Of a DNA stretch of 10,934 nucleotides, positions 5,725 to 10,934 are shown in pieces. The stretch is from assembly GCA_003555285.1 (NCBI GenBank), contig PWGH01000210.1:1-10934 (forward strand), in the 5' to 3' direction. The notes under the pieces are model-generated. The model did no database searches and was not told the origin of the DNA. It saw only the letters and a list, made by a program, of their open reading frames with translations. Source of the stretch: Thioalkalivibrio sp. GTDB lineage: Bacteria > Pseudomonadota > Gammaproteobacteria > Ectothiorhodospirales > Ectothiorhodospiraceae. Numbering within the stretch: position 1 is the first letter of the stretch; every line of letters begins with the position of its first letter. The position numbers and the translations under genes are program-made.

Positions 5725-6948
5725 TCAGCCCGCTCCATAGCGGCGCTCGATGTAGGCGAGGACCCGCGCCTGGAACTCCTCGGCGATGTGCGCGCCCTTC
5801 AGGGTTACGGTCTTCTCGCCGTCCTCGTAGACCGGCGCCACCGGGACCTCCCCGGTGCCGGGCAGGCTGATGCCGATGTTCGCGTGCCGGCTCTCGCCGG
5901 GGCCGTTGACCACGCAGCCCATCACCGCGACGGTCATCGTCTCCACGCCGGGATAGCGGATCTTCCACTGCGGCATTTGGTGGCGGATGAAGGTCTGGAT
6001 GTCCTGCGCCAGGTGCTGGAAGGTCTCGCTCGACGTGCGCCCGCAACCCGGACAGGCGACCACCGAGGGCAGGAAGCTGCGCAGCCCCAGGCTTTGCAGG
6101 ATCTCCTGGGCGACGATCACCTCCTGGGTGCGGTCGCCGCCGGGCTCCGGAGTCAGGGAGATGCGGATGGTGTCGCCGATCCCTTGTTGCAGCAGCACGG
6201 CCAGCGCTGCGGTCGACGCGACGATACCCTTGCTGCCCATGCCGGCCTCGGTCATGCCCAGGTGCAGCGGGTAGTCGCAGCGCGCGGCCAGGTCGGTGTA
6301 CACGCGAATCAGCGACTGCACCCCGCTGACCTTGGCCGACAGCACGATGCGGTCGTGCGGCAGGCCGAGAGCCTCGGCCTGCTCCGCGCTCTCGAGCGCG
6401 GACGCGATCAGGGCCTCGCGCGTCACGTCCTCGAGCGGCAGCGGATGCGACCGGGCGGCGTTGATGTCGAGCCGGCGGGCCAGCACCGCCGGATCCAGAC
6501 TGCCCCAGTTCACGCCGATGCGCACCGGCTTGTCGAAGCGGCACGCCACCTCGATCATTGCCTCGAACTGGCGGTCGCGCCGCGAGCCCATGCCGACGTT
6601 GCCGGGGTTGATGCGCAGCTTCGCCAACGCCTCGGCACAGGCCGGGACCTTCGTCAGCAGCTTGTGTCCGTTGAAGTGAAAGTCGCCGACCAGTGGCACG
6701 TCCAGGCCCATTGCCTCCAGGCGTTCCCGGATCTCCGGAACCGCCGCGGCCGCCGCCTCGGTGTTCACCGTGATGCGCACCACCTCGGAACCCGCCCGCG
6801 CCAGTTCGGCCACCTGGACGGCGGTTCGCACCACGTCGGCGGTGTCGGTGTTGGTCATCGACTGCACCATGATCGGCGCATCGCCGCCGACGGTGACCGA
6901 ACCCACCCGAACGGGGGTCGTCCGATGCCGAACGCTGTCTGAAGTCAT
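5725..6948 (-). CDS. ispG: IspG, 4-hydroxy-3-methylbut-2-enyl diphosphate synthase
   Basis: A 407-residue GcpE/IspG protein of the cytoplasmic MEP (non-mevalonate) isoprenoid pathway. It converts 2-C-methyl-D-erythritol 2,4-cyclodiphosphate to HMBPP with a [4Fe-4S] cluster and a flavodoxin or ferredoxin as electron donor. Seen: the TIM-barrel start [22 protein letters not shown] (89-93), RINPGN (112-117), the cluster cysteines Cys299 and Cys302 in [10 protein letters not shown] and Cys345 in [10 protein letters not shown], with the fourth ligand Glu352. The protein is longer than the E. coli enzyme, partly because about eleven extra residues ([13 protein letters not shown] region) separate the second and third cysteines; this longer form is common in other proteobacteria. 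The ATG at 6948 has no clear ribosome binding site but matches the usual N-terminus. No hisS, bamB or other usual partner lies next to it; it stands alone between two repeat-filled gaps. Confidence 0.97.
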   Translation of the reverse strand: MTSDSVRHRTTPVRVGSVTVGGDAPIMVQSMTNTDTADVVRTAVQVAELARAGSEVVRITVNTEAAAAAVPEIRERLEAMGLDVPLVGDFHFNGHKLLTKVPACAEALAKLRINPGNVGMGSRRDRQFEAMIEVACRFDKPVRIGVNWGSLDPAVLARRLDINAARSHPLPLEDVTREALIASALESAEQAEALGLPHDRIVLSAKVSGVQSLIRVYTDLAARCDYPLHLGMTEAGMGSKGIVASTAALAVLLQQGIGDTIRISLTPEPGGDRTQEVIVAQEILQSLGLRSFLPSVVACPGCGRTSSETFQHLAQDIQTFIRHQMPQWKIRYPGVETMTVAVMGCVVNGPGESRHANIGISLPGTGEVPVAPVYEDGEKTVTLKGAHIAEEFQARVLAYIERRYGAG

Positions 6949-6980
6949 GGATGGAAAGCTGGGCAGTGAATCGGGCCCCT

Positions 6981-7009
6981 ATTCTTGCCCCTGCACCCGC
7001 CCACGGCAA
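6981..7009 (-). promoter_or_regulatory. weak candidate sigma-70 promoter for ispG
   Basis: On the minus strand TTGCCG (7004-7009) and AAGAAT (6981-6986) are separated by 17 bases, each matching four of six consensus positions. The position, about 35-40 bases before the ATG, is suitable. It is the best hexamer pair I could find in this GC-rich gap, but matches at this level also occur by chance. Confidence 0.3.
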
Positions 7010-7033
7010 GAACACCCACCGTCCCCTACCGCC

Positions 7034-7099
7034 GCGCAGGCCATGCCCGAGCCGTGCGCAGGCCATGCCCCAGCGTTGCGCAGGCCGTGCCCGAGCCGT
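7034..7099. repeat. 22-bp tandem repeat, three copies
   Basis: Three adjoining 22-bp units begin with GCGCAGGCC: 7034-7055, 7056-7077 and 7078-7099. The first and third differ at one base (A/T context CCATG versus CCGTG); the second has a few more changes. The third unit runs into the left arm of the palindromic element that starts at 7093. Short frames through the repeat on either strand look spurious, and the array lies in the upstream region of ispG. Confidence 0.85.
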
Positions 7100-7202
7100 G
7101 CGGGGTACGCCCGTTCCGGACCCGCTCGAGTCGTCCCTGAGCGCTTGGAGATGGCCATCCATGGCCATCTACGGTCCGGACCGGGCACACCCCACACGGC
7201 TC
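7093..7202 (-). repeat. palindromic element A (diverged copy)
   Basis: Arms at 7093-7122 and 7173-7202 pair at 26 of 30 positions around a 50-base loop. In minus-strand RNA three of the four mismatches would be G-U wobbles. The loop carries a perfect 9-bp inner hairpin, GATGGCCAT-CC-ATGGCCATC (7150-7169), followed on the minus strand by TCCAAGC, CAGGGACG and GGGTCC. These match in order the inner hairpin, TCAAGC, CAGGGATG and GCGTCC of element B. The outer arms are unrelated in sequence to those of elements B and C. Confidence 0.75.
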
Positions 7203-7414
7203 TTCAGCGTTGGGTGTAAGGTCAAGGGCGTGCTGCCGGCGAGCGATGGTTTCGTGGGCATCGGAGCATGCACCCGGCCCCGGGGTCGGAGGACCGATCT
7301 GCGGCGTGTAGGCCGTTCGAGGCTGGTGTTTTGGGGCCGCATTCAGGCAGGACAGCCGGGAAGACCCCCAAGAGCAGATCCCAGCCCCAAGGCCTGGGCC
7401 CTTTACCCTTCCAT
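7203..7414. other. intergenic stretch without recognised content
   Basis: Between palindromic elements A and B. Frames crossing it on the plus strand run on antisense to guaA and have no good start, so I do not call a gene. I see no tRNA, no promoter and no strong hairpin apart from a short near-palindrome, AAGGCCTGGGCCCTT (7389-7403). Confidence 0.6.
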
Positions 7415-7541
7415 AAAAAAGATGATCCCAGTGGAGGGCGCAGCCCTGTCGGGGGGTGTCGACAGCATGGATGCTGTCGTCAAGCCTACAGGGATGTATT
7501 CACGGCGTCCCCCCGACAGGGCTGCGCCCTCCACTGGGATC
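7415..7541 (-). terminator. intrinsic terminator of guaBA formed by element B
   Basis: On the minus strand the 33-bp stem of element B ends at 7424, followed by ATC and then six T residues (7420-7415). A long stable stem followed within three bases by a T-tract is the form of a Rho-independent terminator. It lies 85 bases beyond the guaA stop codon, with the smaller 30-bp hairpin in between. Confidence 0.7.
7424..7541 (+). repeat. palindromic element B (perfect 33-bp arms)
   Basis: Arms at 7424-7456 and 7509-7541 are perfect reverse complements over 33 bases. They enclose a 52-base loop that contains a perfect 9-bp inner hairpin (CGACAGCAT-GG-ATGCTGTCG, 7460-7479) and the stretch TCAAGCCTACAGGGATGTAT followed by TCACGGCGT. 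The loop matches element C (inverted orientation) at 49 of 52 positions, and the arm matches at 28 of 33. Similarity continues outward to about 7548 (GATCCACCTCA). It carries no coding sequence of its own; it behaves like a small dispersed palindromic unit. Confidence 0.93.
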
Positions 7542-7563
7542 CACCTCAACCGGGCGTGGGCAT

Positions 7564-7593
7564 GGTGGGCCCGCTGCGCTTGGCCCACCCTAC
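7564..7593 (+). repeat. 30-bp hairpin repeat, copy 3
   Basis: Identical over 30 bases to the copy at 5617-5646: 8-bp stem GGTGGGCC/GGCCCACC around a 10-base loop. It is 32 bases past the guaA stop and between guaA and element B, so it will form a hairpin in the 3' end of the guaBA transcript. Confidence 0.9.
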
Positions 7594-7625
7594 GGGGGCT
7601 CGACCTGCGTAGGTGCAGGGAGGCG

Positions 7626-9203
7626 TTATTCCCATTCGATGGTGGCGGGGGGCTTGCCGGAGATGTCGTAGGTGACCCGGGAGATGCCATCGACCTCGTT
7701 GATGATGCGCCGCGACACCCGATCCAGAAAATCGTAGGGCAGGTGCGCCCAGCGTGCGGTCATGAAATCAATGGTTTCGACCGCACGCAGCGCCACCACG
7801 TAATCGTAGCGCCGGCCGTCGCCCATCACGCCCACCGAACGCACCGGCAGGAAGACCGCGAAGGCCTGGGAAACCTGGTCGTAGAGCTGCGCCCGGCGCA
7901 GTTCCTCGATGAAGATGTGGTCCGCAGCGCGCAGCAGGTCCGCGTATTCCTTGCGCACCTCGCCGAGGATGCGCACCCCCAGGCCCGGGCCGGGGAAGGG
8001 ATGGCGATAAACCATCTCGAAGGGCAGGCCGAGTTCGACGCCGATCTTGCGCACCTCGTCCTTGAACAGCTCGCGCAAGGGCTCCACCAGGCCCATCTTC
8101 ATGTGCTCGGGCAAGCCGCCGACGTTGTGGTGCGACTTGATCACATGCGCCTTGCCGGTCTTCGACCCGGCCGATTCGATCACGTCGGGGTAGATCGTGC
8201 CCTGCGCCAGCCAGCGCGCGTTGCTCAGGCGCCCGGCCTCCTCGTCGAAGACCTCGATGAACAGCCCGCCGATCACCTTGCGTTTGGCCTCGGGATCGGT
8301 CACGCCCTGCAGCGCCTTCAGAAAACGCGCCTCGGCGTCGACCCGGATCACCTTCACGCCCATGTGCCGGGCGAAGGTCGCCATCACCTGATCGCCCTCC
8401 TCCAGGCGCAGCAGCCCGGTGTCGACGAACACGCAGGTCAACTGGTCGCCGATCGCCTGGTGCAGCAGGGCCCCGACCACCGACGAATCGACGCCGCCGG
8501 AAAGCCCGAGCAGCACCTGATCCGAGCCCACCTGCGCGCGCACCCGCGCGGTCATGTCCTCGATGATGCTGTCGGGCTTCCACAGGTTCTCGCACCCACA
8601 GATCTCGTGGATGAAGCGCGACAGAATGCGCTCCCCCTGCCGTGTGTGCGTGACCTCCGGATGGAACTGCAGGCCGTAGAAGCCGCGTTCCTCGTCGGCC
8701 ATGCCGGCGAGCGGCGCCGAATCGGTGGAACACATCACCTTGAAGCCCGGCGGCAGCGCGGTCACCCGATCGCCGTGGGACATCCACACGTCGAGCAGTC
8801 CGAAACCCTCGGGCGTGGTGTGATCCTCGATGTTCGTCAGCAGACGGGTGTGGCCGCGGGCGCGCACCTGGGCATAGCCGAACTCCCGGTGCCGCGAGGC
8901 CTCCACCCGGCCGCCGAGTTGCGCCGCCATGGTCTGCATGCCGTAGCAGATGCCGAGCACCGGCACCCCCAGCTCGAAGACCACGGCCTCGGCGCGCGGG
9001 GGGGCGTCGGTATTCACCGACTCCGGCCCGCCGGACAGGATGATGCCGCTGGGCGCAAAGGCGCGCAGCGCCTCGGCGTTCATGTCCCAGGGGTGGATCT
9101 CCGAGTACACCCCCGCCTCGCGCACGCGTCGGGCGATCAACTGGGTGTACTGGGAGCCGAAATCAAGCACCAGGATCCGGTGCGCGTGTAGGTCCTGGGT
9201 CAT
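7626..9203 (-). CDS. guaA: GMP synthase (glutamine-hydrolysing)
   Basis: 525 residues, the same length as E. coli GuaA. It aminates XMP to GMP using glutamine and ATP, the last step of GMP synthesis, in the cytoplasm. Domains: class I glutamine amidotransferase (about 9-200) with catalytic Cys86 in GICYGMQ and His181/Glu183 in QFHPEVTHT, the same numbers as in E. coli; ATP pyrophosphatase domain with the PP-loop SGGVDS at 235-240; C-terminal dimerisation domain ending in [15 protein letters not shown], which binds XMP. The ATG at 9203 is chosen because AGAGGA lies four bases before it and it gives the family N-terminus; a TTG seven codons upstream (9224) is only a frame extension. It follows guaB by 51 bases on the same strand with no terminator or promoter seen between, so it is co-transcribed. 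Confidence 0.98.
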   Translation of the reverse strand: MTQDLHAHRILVLDFGSQYTQLIARRVREAGVYSEIHPWDMNAEALRAFAPSGIILSGGPESVNTDAPPRAEAVVFELGVPVLGICYGMQTMAAQLGGRVEASRHREFGYAQVRARGHTRLLTNIEDHTTPEGFGLLDVWMSHGDRVTALPPGFKVMCSTDSAPLAGMADEERGFYGLQFHPEVTHTRQGERILSRFIHEICGCENLWKPDSIIEDMTARVRAQVGSDQVLLGLSGGVDSSVVGALLHQAIGDQLTCVFVDTGLLRLEEGDQVMATFARHMGVKVIRVDAEARFLKALQGVTDPEAKRKVIGGLFIEVFDEEAGRLSNARWLAQGTIYPDVIESAGSKTGKAHVIKSHHNVGGLPEHMKMGLVEPLRELFKDEVRKIGVELGLPFEMVYRHPFPGPGLGVRILGEVRKEYADLLRAADHIFIEELRRAQLYDQVSQAFAVFLPVRSVGVMGDGRRYDYVVALRAVETIDFMTARWAHLPYDFLDRVSRRIINEVDGISRVTYDISGKPPATIEWE

Positions 9204-9254
9204 GGCGTCCTCTGTCCTCGACAATACCGCGAAAAAACGGGCCCGGAGCGCCTC

Positions 9255-10715
9255 TTACTCGCGGCGATAATTGGGGGCTTCCTTGGTGATCGCCACGTCG
9301 TGGACGTGGCTCTCGTTCATGCCCGCGGCGGTGACCCGAACGAAGGTCGGCTTGGTGCGCATCTCTTCGATCGAGGCGGCCCCGACGTAGCCCATCGACG
9401 AACGCAGGCCCCCGGTCAATTGATAGAGGATCGCGGTGATCGACCCCTTGTACGGCACCCGGCCCTCGATGCCCTCGGGAACGAACTTGTCGCTCGAGGT
9501 GGTCGTCTCCTGGAAATACCGGTCGGAGGAGCCCTGTTGCATCGCCCCCAAAGAGCCCATGCCGCGGTAGGACTTGTAGGACCGCCCCTGGTAGAGCTCG
9601 ACCTCGCCCGGCGCCTCCTCGGTGCCGGCGAACAGCGAACCGAGCATCACGCTGTGGGCGCCCGCGGCAATGGCCTTCGCCAGATCGCCGGAGAAGCGCA
9701 CGCCGCCGTCGGCGATCAGCGGCACGCCGGTGCCTTCCAGCGCCTCGGCGACCTGGGCGATCGCGGTGATCTGCGGCACACCGACGCCGGCAACGATGCG
9801 GGTGGTGCAGATCGAACCCGGCCCGATGCCGACCTTGACCCCGTCGGCGCCCGCCGCGACCAGGTCCCGCGCCGCATCCCCGGTGGCGATGTTGCCGCCG
9901 ATCACCTGCAGATCGGGATAATGGGTCTTCACCCAGCGGATGCGGTCGAGCACACCCTGGGAGTGGCCGTGCGCGGTATCGACGATGATCACATCGACCC
10001 CCGCCTCGACCAGCGCTGCCACGCGTTCCTCGGTGCCGGCACCGACGCCGACCGCCGCGCCCACGCGCAGGCGACCGCGCTCGTCCTTGCACGCCCCCGG
10101 ATGTTCGGAGGACTTCTGGATGTCCTTCACGGTGATCATGCCGCGCAGATGAAAGTGATCGTTGACCACCAGCACCTTCTCGATCCGGTGCTTGTGCAGC
10201 AACGACATCACATGCTCGCGATCCGCGCCCTCGGGGACCGTGACCAGGCGCTCCTTCGGGGTCATGATCTCGGAGACCGGCGCCTGCATCCGGGTCTCGA
10301 AGCGCAGGTCACGCGCGGTGACGATGCCGACCAGTTCGGTCCCGTCCACCACCGGAACACCGGAGATCCGGTTCTTGCGAGTCAGCTCCATCACCTCGCC
10401 GATGCTCGTACGCGGCCCGACGGTGATCGGCTCGCTGATCACGCCGGCCTCGTATTTCTTGACGTCCCGCACCTCCTCGGCCTGCGCCTCCGCGCTCATG
10501 TTCTTGTGCACCACCCCGAGGCCGCCTTGCTGGGCCATCGCGATCGCCAGCCGCGCCTCGGTCACGGTATCCATCGCCGCCGACAACAGCGGCGTGCCCA
10601 GGCGAATCTCCCGGGTCAGGTCGGTGCTCAGGTCCGCGTCGCGCGGCATGATCAGGGAGTGTCCGGGGAGCAGGAGCACATCGTCGAAGGTAAGGGCTTC
10701 TGCGAGTATGCGCAT
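9255..10715 (-). CDS. guaB: Inosine-5'-monophosphate dehydrogenase
   Basis: 486 residues, two fewer than E. coli GuaB. It oxidises IMP to XMP with NAD+, the committed step to GMP, as a cytoplasmic tetramer. Domains: catalytic TIM barrel (about 1-90 and 205-486) interrupted by two CBS domains (about 93-200) that bind regulatory nucleotides. Catalytic Cys303 lies in [13 protein letters not shown], the IMP phosphate site is DGGVRFSGD (337-345) and [11 protein letters not shown], and the flap carries YRGMGS (383-388). The ATG at 10715 is fixed by CCGGAG six bases upstream and by the promoter before it. The same frame stays open into the repeat at the right edge, which supplies a false upstream start. 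First gene of guaBA. Confidence 0.98.
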   Translation of the reverse strand: MRILAEALTFDDVLLLPGHSLIMPRDADLSTDLTREIRLGTPLLSAAMDTVTEARLAIAMAQQGGLGVVHKNMSAEAQAEEVRDVKKYEAGVISEPITVGPRTSIGEVMELTRKNRISGVPVVDGTELVGIVTARDLRFETRMQAPVSEIMTPKERLVTVPEGADREHVMSLLHKHRIEKVLVVNDHFHLRGMITVKDIQKSSEHPGACKDERGRLRVGAAVGVGAGTEERVAALVEAGVDVIIVDTAHGHSQGVLDRIRWVKTHYPDLQVIGGNIATGDAARDLVAAGADGVKVGIGPGSICTTRIVAGVGVPQITAIAQVAEALEGTGVPLIADGGVRFSGDLAKAIAAGAHSVMLGSLFAGTEEAPGEVELYQGRSYKSYRGMGSLGAMQQGSSDRYFQETTTSSDKFVPEGIEGRVPYKGSITAILYQLTGGLRSSMGYVGAASIEEMRTKPTFVRVTAAGMNESHVHDVAITKEAPNYRRE

Positions 10716-10750
10716 ATGCGGCTCCGGAGGCTGGGGGCAGGGATCGAAAA

Positions 10751-10788
10751 TAGCCGCGCAGTATAGAATTCGCGTGCGCTCTGGTAAA
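10751..10788 (-). promoter_or_regulatory. sigma-70 promoter of guaBA with GC-rich discriminator
   Basis: On the minus strand TTTACC (10783-10788) and TATACT (10760-10765, five of six consensus) are spaced by exactly 17 bases. The sequence after the -10 is GCGCGGC, a GC-rich discriminator. Such discriminators are characteristic of promoters repressed by ppGpp during amino-acid starvation, and E. coli guaB is known to be under stringent and growth-rate control. The predicted start near 10751-10753 gives a leader of about 36-38 bases. No PurR-type operator was recognised. Confidence 0.8.
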
Positions 10789-10810
10789 GAAACCCTTACA
10801 CGCCCGACGG

Positions 10811-10934
10811 TGAGGTGGATCCCAGAGGAGGCCGCGGCCCTGTCAGCGGGACGCCGTGAATACATCCCTGTAGGCTTGACGGCAGCATCCCTGCTGCCGA
10901 CACCCGCTGGAGCGGATGCGGCCCATACGCTGAC
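10811..10934 (-). repeat. palindromic element C (runs off window edge)
   Basis: Inverted relative to element B. It begins with TGAGGTGGATCCCAG, shared with B, then an arm to 10850, a 52-base loop (10851-10902) differing from that of B at only three positions, and a right arm from 10903 that pairs imperfectly with the left (15 of the first 21 positions). The inner hairpin has G-C (CGGCAGCA...TGCTGCCG) where B has A-T at one pair. It lies about 25 bases upstream of the guaB -35 and may extend beyond the window. Confidence 0.85.

Noticed and set aside
5489..7168. 559-codon minus-strand frame overlapping ispG
   Set aside because: Shifted-frame shadow of ispG with a Gly/Arg-rich product and no motifs.
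7424..7541. insertion sequence or transposon end
   Set aside because: Only 118 bp, no transposase, no target-site duplication visible (flanks do not match). It is better described as a small palindromic repeat.
6951..9191. 746-codon plus-strand open frame
   Set aside because: It crosses the repeats of the ispG-guaA gap and then runs antisense to guaA. There is no recognisable domain, and the first part is translated palindromic repeat.
9300..10766. 488-codon plus-strand open frame
   Set aside because: Exact antisense shadow of guaB, ending within the guaB promoter.

Overview
The window looks like chromosomal DNA of a GC-rich gammaproteobacterium. The GuaA and GuaB active-site residues sit at or within two residues of the E. 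coli numbers, guaB-guaA form a pair, and the spacers are full of palindromic repeats. A Chromatiales or Ectothiorhodospiraceae-type host is my guess from general character, not something the sequence proves. No tRNA, rRNA, CRISPR, transposase or phage gene was seen.

Left part (1-3967, minus strand): a likely phosphate-scavenging block. A secreted PhoX-family phosphatase (1859-3967) sits behind a clear double Pho box. Downstream follow a 65-residue helical protein of unknown function (1440-1637) and a GT4 glycosyltransferase (112-1326) with its own weaker Pho-box-like array. A possible next gene runs off the left edge; it would begin with a 4-residue repeat (QMSG) encoded by a 12-bp tandem array. 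PhoX plus a Pho-linked GT4 enzyme suggests adaptation to phosphate starvation, perhaps including replacement of phospholipid by glycolipid. The second half of that idea is inference.

Middle (4169-5604, plus strand, divergent from phoX): a 38-codon ORF with a very strong ribosome binding site overlaps, by ATGA, the start of a ten-helix membrane protein of the DUF418/acyltransferase type. The N-terminus of that protein carries a second, unrelated 12-bp array (EGLR repeats).

Right part (5725-10715, minus strand): housekeeping genes. ispG (isoprenoid MEP pathway) stands alone; guaB and guaA (GMP synthesis) form a two-gene operon with a near-consensus sigma-70 promoter and a GC-rich discriminator.

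The spacers hold two repeat families. One is a 30-bp hairpin (three copies, two of them an inverted pair between convergent genes). The other is a larger palindromic element of about 110-120 bp with a 50-52-base loop (three copies, around ispG and guaBA). Both families show paired, structure-preserving base changes between copies. One large element lies directly before a T-tract and is placed to terminate guaBA.
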